Assembly: GCA_021307315.1 (NCBI GenBank)
Contig: JAJSPD010000030.1
Span: 1-64,000 of the forward strand
Length of the DNA: 64,000 nt
Direction of reading: 5' to 3'
DNA from: Bisporella sp. PMI_857
Taxonomy: Eukaryota > Ascomycota > Leotiomycetes > Helotiales > Helotiaceae
This document shows, in pieces, positions 1 through 11,745 of this stretch (position 1 is its first letter; every line of letters begins with the position of its first letter). The translations under genes were made by a program, and so were the position numbers. Under the pieces are notes generated by a model. That model had not been told where the DNA came from and ran no database searches. It worked only from the letters and a program-made list of their open reading frames with translations.

Positions 1-2423
1 CACAGAAAATTTAAGGTAGCACAGCCCCTGCCGATACGAAGATTATCAAGATAGAATAACTACACTGTTGTCAGTTTGACGCAAGCTGTAGTAGCATGTG
101 ATCCGTAGGGAGTATGTGGAACCGGGTCAGAATTGGACAGATGAGCGATAGGCTATGGAGCACCGACTATTTCTGGATTTAAGCTTTCTGTGTGGGATAT
201 GAGTCAGTCGCACTCTGTTGGAGCTGTAGGTTACTGCACTAAGGATCTCCTTTACTGTGCCGCCGCCCTAACTGGCCCCCACAAAGATGCTCATTTGGAA
301 GTGAAAACTGAGATGCTAGGCAGTGAACTACGAGTCTGACAAGAGCAGAGGTTTGGCGCTCTACACATGGGATTGCTAGGATTGCCTTCTAGTTTGACAA
401 AAGCACCATAAGCATTCCCGTTGATTGAGGTTCTGCGATATGGATTTGAATCGTAGGTGCGTAATTTGGAAACGATTGGAGATCGGGTCCATCACTGCGC
501 AGTCAAAAGGGTAGACTAGCTGCGAGAATCCCAAGAACACAAGAAAATAGAAACGACTTGAAATTTATGTCTTGGCTCATACACCGCTACGGCACAAGCA
601 AACAGAGCAGACATGAGAAGCACCGTCCTTGACGGAGTAAATCTCCTGATAGCATTGAAGGGTACCAAGAAGATTGATGGTATTGTGTATCCCCAGAGCA
701 GCATAGTCAACAGAAACGACACAGAGTATATTATGCAATCTCACATCAGCCTGACGTATGTCTCAGCTCAAGCCAGCTGTTCGACTATGTCTCGTAGGCA
801 ATGGGCGTGTCAAGTCATAGATATCCTACCCGCTAGAGAGCCGGAGCATAAATGGGGCACGAGCAGCAGCAGCAGCAGATGCGCAACACAGGCTTCTTTG
901 AGATCGAAGACTAGTTTTTAGATCTCAAGTGGCGACCATATCAATTGATGTGAAAGAATCGCCTCTCCATGTCACCAAACATATTGTTTCGGGCTCAGAG
1001 CCTCAAAGATGCATTACGTCGCTGAAACCAACTGAACAGGTGTCGTGGCAAATTGTTAGCTGCGGGGATAGATCGTCAAGCCTGGTTCATCGCTGTTTTA
1101 CAAGTAGGTTCGACTGCCCGTTGGCACGTCTCAGGGGACGATGTTGATTGGGAGGATGGACAACGGTAATCCAGAGTTCGAGGTGAGGCATCATCCAACA
1201 TAGGGATGCATTTGTATCCTGAGAGTGTGTTAGGCTAGACCTTAATATTTGTGGGATGGAATGCTTACAGAGCGTCCTAGAGCAGGTCAGAACAGACATT
1301 AGGAGCAGGCTGGTTGACTTGAGGAGATATCGAGCCATCCTTGGTATTTGCCAAGCCGGCTCCTCCCGCTACGCAGAGCCACGAAGATCACAACATCTCT
1401 CCAAGAGCATTTCAGTTCCACAGGAAAGTCCACCATCCATATGGAGCATCAGTCCGATGCTACTTCAAATAGGCTTCTCGGCCTCATAACCAATGTTTCA
1501 TACTGTGGCATCTTATTTCTATACGCAAGGACACATGTGCGGTGTCATTTGATGCTCACTCACCAACTCCCACTTCTGAGAAACAATCTTCTCCTATATC
1601 GCGGATAAACTTTACAAAGGCTCGTTCTGAACTCAAGAGCCCAGATTGAGTTCTGACAGCCTGCCACTTAGATAGGGCTGAATCAAGCAGGATTATACCT
1701 TCGTATTGCGCGTCCAATCAAGAGGCAGTGATGGAGATCCGGAGGTCACACAGCCATTGGGACATCCTACAGGTCAACTCTGCTTACTGAACCATACAAT
1801 CTCTGGGTTTGTTCAACGCCCTAAATCTAATGCCGAACATACAGTTAAACTTCACGTAAAGCTCGAAATGTGTCATGACACCTAAGACTCTTGCGCAATG
1901 GATTGGCACTTCTAGACTCATCATCCTGATTCGCTGTTGCAACATCAGCGAATCTGAGTCATGAAATTGGACGCCGCTCCTTCGGGCCCCCCGGCATCCA
2001 AGGATACGAGGAAAAGATGATGCGCCCCAATGGAGTATTTCTCTGGGTCCATGCATGGACGGATTTTGTCCATACCGTCCTTGAGGTTTTGAAGAGTGGT
2101 GGATAAATTTCTTCATGTTTGTGAGATTCTAGCGTGAAGAACTTCGAAATACAAGTCCGCTCTCGCTGTTGTTGTTTACATGGCTTTAATAAAATCTATT
2201 CATGGCCAACTGATTGGACCGCCTTTCTCCAACTCAATGTTAACAGGTTGTTATAATAACACATAGTATCTAAGGTCTGGGTTTCATTTGACTCTTCTAC
2301 TATGAATTAGGTACAGATTTACCAACTCCGTTATACAGCACAAGATCTCTTCCGTCTGAATTTCTATCACTCCGCGTCACCTATAGATATGACAGTCCAC
2401 CAACCATTATCAGTCAATCTATG
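1..2423. other. Gene-poor region, no convincing gene
   Basis: I see only short, overlapping reading frames without recognisable domains. A short AGC trinucleotide run lies near 862-878. On the minus strand around 1970-2090 one frame reads as plausible protein (including LFLVSLDAGGPEGAASNF) but is closed by a stop and has no start or neighbouring exon that I could join, so it may be a relic. No RNA gene or mobile element was recognised. Confidence 0.5.
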
Positions 2424-3345
2424 TCAACGCTTTTGGTGGGGTTGCTCTTCAAGTGTATATTCTTCGCTTTGGCCACGAGTTTGCGTCCCATACTTCAACA
2501 ACCTCTTGCTTACAACTCTGCTAGGATGCCATAAGTTGAAGACCAGCATAGTGATGAACATCAGGGTAGCATCAAATATATATAGATATATCTCATGTGA
2601 CAGGAGAAACCCGTCACTGCCCATGACGTACTCAGCAATACGAAATATCGATCTAATCATGATGAGGATAGATGCGAAATACAGAACGAGCAGTTGCCGT
2701 TCCCATGGTACAGTGAGAGTGGTCGCGGCTGTTGTTGGAACTTGACGGATTCGATAATGGAAGATGCCTGCACATATGATGAAGAAGCCGAAGAAGAGAA
2801 TTTGAATTCCCAAGCCACCCGTAATGATGTGCTCTCCCAGGTCTTTATCCTTTTGGTTCTTGGCCTTTGCTAACATGCCACCTCCGGATGACTGGGCAAG
2901 GAAGGAAAGGACATCTCCAAAGACGAAGATTTTCGTGAGCCATGTCGCTTTAACGATGGAGCAGGATTCTCCATCCGTAATCCTAATAATGCGCCCGAGG
3001 ACCATATATATACTCGCAGCGAAGAACGCTGGTGCGAGCAGGATCGTCAAACTTTGCATGATATATGGGCCTGTCGACCAGTTGGGAGATTCCGTGCTGG
3101 AAATTTCTCGGCCGGCATATCCTACACATTCAACTATTTATGTTAGACAGCGTTCCACAAGGAGAGATTTTGTACTTACAGATGCCACCAATCACAAATG
3201 GGATGAAGTACCATGTTCGATGATGTGTGAGTTGGAAGACGTGGTATAAACTAGACAGACCAAACAGAACGACGAAAATAATTGCGGCTGCGCTTGAAGG
3301 ATTGTAGTGATAGAAGATATATTTGCCGGTCGTGGTGTCGGACAT
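2424..3345 (-). CDS. RTA1-like multi-pass membrane protein (lipid-translocating exporter family)
   Basis: Two exons, 3345-3180 and 3133-2424, give 291 residues. The 46-nt intron has a GTAAGT donor, a CTAAC branch site and acceptor AAATAG. Using this acceptor, rather than the TAG ten bases further on, avoids a stop and produces the family signature GGIFECVGYAGR across the junction. The protein is strongly hydrophobic with about seven membrane segments, including motifs such as APAFFAASIYMVLGRI and the GGGMLA loop, and ends in a charged tail. Members (yeast Rta1, Rsb1, Rtm1) sit in the plasma membrane and are linked to resistance to lipophilic compounds and long-chain-base export; the substrate here is unknown. 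I chose the ATG at 3345 because the protein from there (MSDTTTGKYIFYHYNPS) looks like the usual short N-terminus; an in-frame ATG at 3399 would add 18 residues. Confidence 0.9.
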
Positions 3346-4117
3346 GTTTGAAACGTTTGCAGGAATGTTTTGAATCGAAAGCAATGGAATCAAGTACAAG
3401 CTTTCAACGACTGCACCGTAGTATTAAAGTCGCAGGCAAAACTACGATGGAAGCGTTGTTGTTAATGGTCGTGTACGTGCTCTCTTATGCCTTTGGGATT
3501 GCTTGAGTTGCTTTCTGTGATACCCTCGGTTGTCTGCGAAGCTTGTTATTTGTAGTAGAAGATTTGCTTGAGCTGCACGGAAAGTGATTACTTCACTGTA
3601 CCTTTTTTATATATATATATATTCAATATTCTTTGGCTCCTACTTCATGCCGAGCTCACTCGCATTCGCTCGGGAGCGAGCTCGGGTTTGCGTAAACTCT
3701 GGTTGTATCGCTCCTGCAGTGGAAAACTACGAGACCCAAGTTTAGCTTTCAACCTGAAAATATCAAATCGCGTCGTCACCAGGGAGATGAAGCAAATAAA
3801 GTGTTGAAACTCAGCCGCAGCTCGTATTACTAGCTCGGAAAGCAAAAGCGAGCATAGCCCAGCCACAAGGCTAACCTTCTTGGCACCGCCGAAAATGCCG
3901 AGAATTCCTCCAAAACTTGCAGAATCCGTCTGGAGACGCGAAATCTCGAGAGCGTAGCCTCGTCACCCAGCCAATGGTTGCAACTCGCTGACGCATGCGT
4001 TGACGAATGCGAGGAAGGCTCATCGTACTCGCAAAAGACTGATAAACTTGGAGCCCAACCTCGCCAACAAGGTCGCCAATCTCGCATCTTTGCGGCTCTC
4101 GAATCAACATACGAGGT

Positions 4118-6340
4118 ATGGAGAATACCACGGCAATGGCCACCACGGAGTCGGAAACTGCATCTAGACGCCCCCATAGGAAGTCGAGGAATGGGTGTAG
4201 TCGTTGCAAGAAACGCAAAGTTAAGGTGCGTTCCATTGCTCTTGTTTTTTCAACAGGTTTGATTGTGCAGGTCGCGGTTTGAAAGAGATTACCTCGGCAG
4301 TCCAGGTGTCTCAATCCGCCATGCTTAACTATACGCAAAGTTGTCGAGCAGACTGACTGCACTTCTGATGCCATATCGGTTTGCGTCATCTGCGGTCTGT
4401 ACCTCCCAAGCAACAGAGATCATTGAGCCCCAGCCTGTTGGGTCAGCATATGTCACGTGATTTACACGACCACGCTATTCGCGTCTTCGAATTCTCGCAC
4501 AGCCACCCGCCTGTAATTGGAGCGCCTTGCTCTCGTTTGAACACTTTTTCTCTTTGGTGTAATATATCCTACAGTACTCTCTGCTATTCTATGATGTGAT
4601 GTACCCGATAATTAACGAATAATCTATCGTTTGGCACTGGAATGGCTACCAGCACCTGGGCATGGAGCAAGCACTTTCGAGGTGATAGCATCCAGTTCCG
4701 GTGCCGTTATCCTTCAGCATGTTTCAGGGAGTTCCTTCCACCTGAACACTCTTTGCTATTTCGGTGACATATGGTTTCATTGTTAAATGACAGACCATCA
4801 AATACTTTGGCTGACTTTGAACAGTGCGATGAGAAGAGGCCATCTTGTACAAATTGTATAAGACACCATGTTCAGTGTGACTTTCTCTACCAGGCTTCTG
4901 CAAGCCCGGTACCATCCCAATCCGCAACAGTCTCAAACATATTTCCGTATCACTCGCCATATGCCAACGTGTCATCGCCAGACGAGCTGGCCGGTCTACC
5001 TCCAGCCGCATATTCGCAGGCTCAACAACCTATAGCAGAAGAACAACTGCCGGTATGCCCGGGACAAGCTTATTTACTTATGAAATAGCTTCTAATGTCT
5101 AAAATATAGCCACTGAACCTCATGGATCTCGAACTTCTCCATAACTACTATATGTATACAGCAAACACGTTACATGGAGACATTGTAATGAAAACTTTAT
5201 GGCGTCTTAATGTTCCTCAGTAAGCTCCCCAGGTCGTCGACTGAATATATAATAATCAGGAATATTTCAGGATTGGCTTTTGTCACGATTTTGTCATGCG
5301 GGGAATACTCGCAATTTCAGCGCTTCATCTCGCCTATAATCGACCTCAAACCCGCGAGCTTTACCTCTCCAAGGCTATAGCTCAACATCAGGCTGGGCTA
5401 CGACAAGCTACGTCAATCCTTGCCCAAGTCTCGCATGAGAATTGCGCTGCTGTGTATATATTTACCGCTTTGACTTGCATCTTTGCACTTGCATCTCCCC
5501 GCAAGCCAGGAGACTTTCTAGTTAGTTATGCTCCCCATGTCGTCTGCCTTCTCGAAGTATACTTTTCAAACAGTGCTAAAAACTTCACGACGATTCTGCC
5601 ACTTGATGCTGCAAATTTCTAACAACTCTCCCTGAATATCTACCGTTCTGACGTCCAATTAGGTGATCGGTGATTCAGGCATCGCAGAGTGGCTTATACT
5701 CTTTCGTGGAACAAAATCCATCATAGAAACTTCACAAGACGCGCTTATATCCGGACCACTAGGGCCAATGTTCAGTAAAGGGTCTCGTCGATATGAAATC
5801 CGAGATAGATATGGCAATGAGGCATTTCCAGAGAGCCAACGTTTGAATGAACTTACGTCCTTTATCGAGGAGTTTACATCAGACCATGAGAAAGTCGAAG
5901 TATATCGCCATACAATTTTTGAATTGAGAAAATCGTACGGAATGGTATATAGAAATGCTTCACAGACCATCGAATCTGGTGATATATTCATATGGTTGTT
6001 CAAAGTATCGGAGGAATATCTAGAATTATTGCGAGAAAAGGCGCAGGAGGCACTTGCAATATTTGCCTATTTTTCTGTTATTCCAAAGCGTTTGGAAGTT
6101 AACTGGTGGAGTAAGTGGCCCCAAAACGACACAGATGCTTGATTGAGAAACCCAATTTCTTTTTTTATTGCATGTGCACGAACTATTCTAAGCAGATGCT
6201 ACGTACATAATTGCTGACATTTGAGAATAGTTGAAGGATGGAGCACACATCTGATCTCGCGAATATATGGCCTAATGGATGAGGAGCATAGGTTATGGAT
6301 CAGATGGCCAATCGAGGAAATCGGATGGGTCCCAAATTAG
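4118..6340 (+). CDS. Zn(II)2Cys6 transcription factor, UPC2/sterol-uptake-control-like
   Basis: Six exons (4118-4225, 4825-5052, 5110-5219, 5271-5520, 5663-6110, 6231-6340) join in frame to 417 residues. The zinc cluster is split by intron 1. Exon 1 supplies SRNGCSRCKKRKVK and exon 2 starts with CDEKRPSCTNC, giving Cys27-x2-Cys30-x6-Cys37-x6-Cys44-x2-Cys47-x6-Cys54. The rest carries motifs usual in the UPC2-like fungal family, such as MRGILAISALHLAYN and GIAEWLILFRGTKSIIE, and ends with WPIEEIGWVPN. It is expected to be a nuclear DNA-binding regulator; in yeasts UPC2 controls ergosterol genes, but many filamentous relatives regulate other pathways, so the target is open. Intron 1, at 599 nt, is unusually long; its position just before the third Cys is common in this family. 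The donor is GTGCGT and the acceptor follows a CTGAC branch. Confidence 0.88.
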
Positions 6341-6998
6341 AGAGATATCTACTAGAGCTTCCTCAGCCTAGGCTGTTTTCCGCTAAGTCTAATATGTGGA
6401 ACGAGTGCTCGCAAAAAGGGTTTTTTTTTATTCACGCTGTCAAATTTAGATCGCGGCCAGGAGTTTCTGCTTTTGTCGAGGCAGGAGTTATGTATTGTGG
6501 ATGTCCCATTATGATTTGTTGAGAGCTTAGTCGCGTTAGGCTGCGCGCTACGTATCTTTAATCAAAACCATCAACAGATCGCTCTTTTGCTCACTGACCT
6601 ATCCAGTTCGCATCCTACCAGCATGTTGCTCTATGAGGATATTCTAATGAGCTGAACGTATATGAGGACTGATTCGAGGCTTGCAACGCTCAGCCATGCC
6701 AATTACTGGAATAACGCCAATCCTCGAATTCTTTCCGCCTGAATGCTGGACCTACGCCATCATGTTATTTCAATTGACCTGTCATACAAAGTTTGATGGT
6801 GGGTATCCTGTTGGAGAGGATCGATTCAATTCCTAACTTTGAGTTTCAGGTGGGTCTACCTCCAGTATGATTGTTAAAAGTGAGAAGTTTTCCATCTCCT
6901 ATACGACTTTTGCATTCTTTGTTAACAGCATCTCTATGCCATAGGCCGTTTTCAGCCAAATTTACACTCCCGATCCGTCATTATTTTATTTCTTTAAC
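6341..6998. other. Intergenic, nothing recognised
   Basis: Spacer between the zinc-cluster gene and the following plus-strand gene. A T-rich stretch lies near 6421-6430. It probably holds the 3' end of the upstream transcript and the promoter of the downstream gene; I see no coding sequence or repeat. Confidence 0.5.
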
Positions 6999-8537
6999 AT
7001 GGTACAAGGCCACCCAGTAAATGACCCAGAATGGCTAGAACGGAGGAAATCTGTCCACGAATGGACAGCTACGGTTGATGCTGTCCCTTGTGACACCTAC
7101 ATCAATCGCCCGCCTTCACCAGCATCATATGTCTTGCGCCCGAGTATCGATTTAGGTGTAGACTTTGAGCATTACGCTGGCGCTATGGAGAAACAGCAAA
7201 TAGATCACATTCGCACCCTTGTAGCTATGCCAGAACCGATGCCTGACCCGACACAATTCACGCCTATATATTCTAGCATAGGTGGGGAGATAGATAGGCT
7301 GAGATATGTATTTTATTCGGAGCAGGATGAGAAGATGAGGCTGCAGATAAGGAAAGAAGTAAGCTTGCGTTTCGTTATATTGGGTGTCATGTTAGCCCGA
7401 TATCTGGGAATTTCTGACGTGCAACAGGTTATCAGACGTGGACTTCAACATGATCTAAACACGGTGCACAAGCTAGTCAAGTATCTCAAGCAAATAGGTT
7501 GGACCACCAAAGACGCAAATGGAGTTGCTTATATTGTTTATCCTCATCTTTCCATCTTCTGGCCCGTCTCAAAGCAGCCTCCGATCACTGAGATCGACTT
7601 GCGCACTTGGAACGAACTCAAGTTGGCATCTACCACTCGATGCCGGCAACGAATGGAAAAGCTGGCAGAGAGTAAGAGGATAGAGGCGAATGAGATGAAA
7701 TCTAGGTCAATTAAGATGAGGATTCGTGATTGGAGGGTTCGCAACAGAAGGAATCAAGTCGAGAAGTATTTCAAGAATGAATTAGAAAATAAACCTAACG
7801 TCAAAGTCGAAGAAAAGGACAGAAACACAAGCAGCAAATATTTCGAGGTCAGCATGAATAGCGGTCCAGGAAAAAATGTACTCCTGGTAGGAATACCAAA
7901 GATAAGAAAAGTCTCGGAGGCTTTTATTGAGCAAGAACTTGAAATATGCGAACTAAACAGGAGGTGGTACCGGGGACTTGGCAAAACTGAAGTGGAAATC
8001 GATCAAGCAGAGAAAGAGGTTATCTTCAAGAAGATTGGGGAACTTATCGGGAGTGGCCAGATGCCGAAGGATTTGGAGGAAGCAAACCGGCAGATACAGC
8101 GCTATGCCGAGTTCAGTAAGAGCGTTTACAAGAGAAGGAGATCGAAGATGAGGATAGGACCGGACAACAAATGGGTTCCTGCCCCTGGAATTGGCTGGAC
8201 GAACCCTGAAGATCCTGACTTTGAGCATTTTTCATGGGTCTCTGAGCAGGAGTCTGTGACCGAAGCGGAGCTTTGTATCAAGGAGAAGACGTTTTATGAT
8301 GAGCCTAAAAGAGATAGATTGGTGAAAGTCCCTATTTACTCGAACGGTGGTTCAAGCTCTAAGAGGCGATATAAGCAGCAACTAGAATGGGATCTCGCGG
8401 AGGCTGCCACTGAAACTATGGAAAATCAAAAGCAGGCATCACGGTCATCGAATATACATGTGGTGAGCCGACAGCACACGTCAATAGCACCAAATGCAAG
8501 TTCGCAGAATTTCGAAAGAGTGGGCACTAGCGATTAA
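6999..8537 (+). CDS. Hypothetical basic protein, intronless
   Basis: A single uninterrupted frame of 512 residues that I do not recognise. The first 120 residues are mixed and Pro-containing (INRPPSPASY). Residues about 120-190 look like a compact fold with hydrophobic stretches (VILGVMLARYLGISDVQQVI, then a predicted helix VHKLVKYLKQIGWTT). The middle, about 205-300, is very rich in Lys and Arg (KMRIRDWRVRNRRNQVEKYF), and the C-terminus is polar and Gln/Ser-rich. No signal peptide or membrane segment is visible. The length of the open frame and its uniform coding character argue for a real gene. A nuclear or nucleic-acid-associated protein is possible from its charge, but that is only a guess. 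Confidence 0.7.
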   Translation: MVQGHPVNDPEWLERRKSVHEWTATVDAVPCDTYINRPPSPASYVLRPSIDLGVDFEHYAGAMEKQQIDHIRTLVAMPEPMPDPTQFTPIYSSIGGEIDRLRYVFYSEQDEKMRLQIRKEVSLRFVILGVMLARYLGISDVQQVIRRGLQHDLNTVHKLVKYLKQIGWTTKDANGVAYIVYPHLSIFWPVSKQPPITEIDLRTWNELKLASTTRCRQRMEKLAESKRIEANEMKSRSIKMRIRDWRVRNRRNQVEKYFKNELENKPNVKVEEKDRNTSSKYFEVSMNSGPGKNVLLVGIPKIRKVSEAFIEQELEICELNRRWYRGLGKTEVEIDQAEKEVIFKKIGELIGSGQMPKDLEEANRQIQRYAEFSKSVYKRRRSKMRIGPDNKWVPAPGIGWTNPEDPDFEHFSWVSEQESVTEAELCIKEKTFYDEPKRDRLVKVPIYSNGGSSSKRRYKQQLEWDLAEAATETMENQKQASRSSNIHVVSRQHTSIAPNASSQNFERVGTSD

Positions 8538-8976
8538 TCTCCTGCTGATATAAAAAGCGGTTACTGAAAATTGTGGCACTATTCAATGAAATTTGATTAC
8601 TTGGAATTGACTATATAACACCTTTATTCATTTAAAGACTCGCCAGCTGAACTTTGTTGTGTTGGTATCAATCCCGATTAGGTTAAGTTCTGATCACCAC
8701 ACGTAAGCCCCCTAGCAACCTTCAACCTTGCCTCTCAGGAAACTACCTTCATCCTCAAAATGAGTTGTAGCCATTGCGACATACTGTAAGCCTGGCATGC
8801 CAGTCTAACTATCAGAGCAGTGGATTGTACACTTGTAAGTAGTACATTATCCCTACCACCTGCACCGATTCTCACCAACACTGTTTTATTAAACATGCTG
8901 ACAAATACAGTGCCAACTGCATAGTCTTCGCTGATTTCTACTTTACATGATGTACACTGTTTATTCCTAATTATGT
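8538..8976. other. Intergenic between convergent genes
   Basis: This spacer lies between the 3' ends of a plus-strand gene and a minus-strand gene, so it should hold both 3' untranslated regions. AT-rich with no coding sequence recognised. Confidence 0.5.
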
Positions 8977-10059
8977 CTATGACTCTCCGGCAACATTGAC
9001 CACGATCTTTCCCTTCGCTCTTCCAGTCTTTAACTTCGCTATGGCCTTCGCTCCGTCCTCAAAAGGAACTACCTGATCAATAATGACTTTGACCTTGCCA
9101 TCTTTGACCCACTCTAAAATCTTCGATACATCGTTCGGGTCTGGGTTCGGGGTAAACGCCTCGACCTTTGCCTTCAACCCACCCAGAAAGCCAGGCCAGA
9201 CCTTCATCTTCAGGAGTTCATATGCAAAACTACCTCCACTATCAGCAAGAAACTTAAGATGCATGGATAGAACAGCAGCATACCTAAAAGAGGGGCTTCC
9301 AGCAACAAGGTCATACCTCGCTCCCGGCTTCAAATATTCATGGCATCTCCACCATAACTCAGGATCATACCCCACATTATCGACCGCATGATCGAACTTC
9401 GCACCACTGGCTAGCAACGCCTCAAGCACATTCCCCTTCTTATAATCAATCACCTCATCTGCACCAAGGCTTTTGCAAAGCTCTACATTCGTCGTCGAGC
9501 ATGTCGTCGTCACATGACATCCCGCCTCCTTTGCGATCTGGATCCCAAATATGCCTGTCCCGCCACTGCCTCCGTTGATGAAAATCTTGTCGCCCTTTTT
9601 GACCCTCAGCGCCGTGGTCTGATACGCCGTCAGCCCCGCAACCGTCACGCTCGCCGCGTGAAGAAGAGAGACCTCCTCAGGGACGAGCGTCATGGCCTTC
9701 TCCTTCACAATCGCGTATTCCCTCAGCGCGCCGCCAGCAAAAGGCGTCGTCCCAGCGGCGCCGCAGACAAGGTCGCCAGCCTTGAAGGCGGATCCGGCCG
9801 AGGGCGTGACGATGCGGCCGGCGAAGTCAATACCTGGCGTCGCGGGTTTAGAGGTCAGGCGCCACAATATCGGTGCTTCGGCGGGCTTGTAGTCGACAGG
9901 GTTGATTGACGCATAGAGGACTTGAACGAGAGATTGTTGGGGGCCGGGAACGGGCAGGTTGGCGGCCTCATTGAGCTTCATCGTGTTCTCGAGGCCGCCA
10001 CTCGTGTGCATGTACTGCCATGCCCTCATCGTCGCGGGGAGATTGGTGCTTCCAGACAT
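8977..10059 (-). CDS. Quinone-oxidoreductase-like MDR (zinc-independent alcohol dehydrogenase family) protein
   Basis: One exon, 360 residues, usual length for the family. The N-terminal GroES-like half shows the MDR signature INPVDYKPAE and TPGIDFAGRIV. The Rossmann half shows the nucleotide-binding segment GDKIFINGGSGGTGIFGIQI at about residues 156-175, followed by LGADEVIDY and a C-terminal GRAKGKIVVNV. The catalytic-zinc Cys/His ligands of true alcohol dehydrogenases are absent, so it is more likely an NADPH-dependent quinone or enone reductase, similar to yeast YIM1/AST1-type and RTN4IP1-type proteins. There is no clear targeting peptide. The substrate cannot be told from sequence. The coding region is noticeably more GC-rich than the spacers around it, as for other real genes here. 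Confidence 0.9.
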   Translation of the reverse strand: MSGSTNLPATMRAWQYMHTSGGLENTMKLNEAANLPVPGPQQSLVQVLYASINPVDYKPAEAPILWRLTSKPATPGIDFAGRIVTPSAGSAFKAGDLVCGAAGTTPFAGGALREYAIVKEKAMTLVPEEVSLLHAASVTVAGLTAYQTTALRVKKGDKIFINGGSGGTGIFGIQIAKEAGCHVTTTCSTTNVELCKSLGADEVIDYKKGNVLEALLASGAKFDHAVDNVGYDPELWWRCHEYLKPGARYDLVAGSPSFRYAAVLSMHLKFLADSGGSFAYELLKMKVWPGFLGGLKAKVEAFTPNPDPNDVSKILEWVKDGKVKVIIDQVVPFEDGAKAIAKLKTGRAKGKIVVNVAGES

Positions 10060-11745
10060 GGTGATGGGCGATGAGGTTCTAGACTAGACTAACGAAATTC
10101 TTTTCGTTCCACAACTTCGATAGGTTTGAGGCGATCGATGGGTTTCTATACTTATTTCGTTTCTGGAAAGATCCCTCAAGCTCGGCTCTTTCTGGTCCAA
10201 TTTAATTATTCTTCCCGGTAACCCGCTCGGCTTGCAACTTTTGGGCAGTTCGATACATGATCCTAGTTGAGCACATGTATGCACGGAATCCCCACCAGCC
10301 CCACCAAAAAGTCAAGCTTTTTCGGTGTTTGAACTGTTTTCTTGACAGTCTCGTCCAAACGTTTGACCCTTACAATAAGTATATTTCCCTCAACTCATTA
10401 TTGATAAATCCATGCCAGAATTAAGCTCTGGTTCTTCATATCTCTTAAGAGACGACGTAAAATATTATGGAGTGGTCCAGCTCAGCCAAGATCAGGCGCT
10501 TTGCGGGGCAAGTCTGTCCCTATTTGTTGCACCGACTCGGGGCAATTGAAGTCCCGTTACCACATGAAAACATTCTGGTAATTCTAAACACACCTTCGAT
10601 CACGACCATCATGTTTTTCCTTTCTTTCGATTGAAATTATATAGTAATCGGTGTGGAAAGGAATCATCTTTTAACCATTATAGGAATGACAAGAGTAGAT
10701 AATATGCTGAAGGGTGCTTCATATAAAGCAATCTAATTAGCTCTTGTGCAAAATTGCAAATAAATATTTGAAGGAATTTAAGCAAACAAATTGTATTGAA
10801 AGCCACTCAAGCAATGTTTGCTGTGGAGGAAATGACCTCCAGTAGAAGATACAGATTTTTTATGATGATTAAGTATGGTAGCTTTTGCCTCTCCTTTCCT
10901 TACCCACACTAAACGCTGTAGAGTCTTCGAGAACGAGCACTGAATTTCAAATACGGAATATTATAAAAGGTGGATTTATGTTCCTCCACTCAATAATATG
11001 CCCGACGATGTGGGATAACCCTTTGTAGTGAGATTCGCTATAAGTGTTTAATGGCAACGCCAATAGGCTGTGGTCAATGTGTTTGTAGAGAAGGAGGAGA
11101 GCTACCGAGATTGGTGGTAGGGAAGCTTAGGTTTAGGATGCATGGGCCATTTTAGCATGACGGGGAGGACATTGATAGCGATAACGATGAGGGTGTAATT
11201 AGAAGCTCGGGAGCTTGCAGGAATATCTGATCTATTAATTTTGTCAATAACAAACGTATCTACTTATAATAAAGACTAGTTTTTTGAGATTGCCCAAAGT
11301 AATGGTTGACTGCGGCTTCAAAGCTATAAAGCAGGCCGATGATGGGTAAATGGGTCATCTTTGATGCTAATGACTAGTTGACAACCATCAGAGGCTTCTT
11401 TCCTTTGTTTGAGTTCTTCATTCGAAGTAAAGAAAAGCCCATCAAAATATTTCAAGCCCTTATATGCTGTTGCGGATGAAGAAGTATCTAATGACAAACC
11501 ATGGATCTGATTCAAGAATAGAGTAGCAGGATAATCAATTATTTATCTGGCAAAGTGCATGCCCAAAGAATGTCAGAACTGCCTCCAGTGCTTTATTTTC
11601 TGAGCCAGGCCCTTATATGCTATTATTAGATATAATGCATCCTCCTGACAGAACTCGGAGTCTCCAATATGGTCTTCAACTGCAAGCGATCAGAAGCTTA
11701 TTCCGCCACGGCAGACACAGCTCCTGAATCAAAATGCTCTGGTAA
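10060..11745. other. AT-rich intergenic region
   Basis: Upstream side of the minus-strand oxidoreductase gene followed by AT-rich DNA. Only short frames with many stops; no domain, RNA gene or clear repeat recognised. Confidence 0.5.

Noticed and set aside
3871..4413. 180-codon minus-strand frame
   Set aside because: It lies antisense to the first exon and long intron of the zinc-cluster gene, has no recognisable domain, and the plus strand here carries a clear half zinc cluster with a splice donor.
9514..9909. 131-codon plus-strand frame
   Set aside because: Antisense to the oxidoreductase gene in a GC-rich stretch; Arg-rich without a domain.
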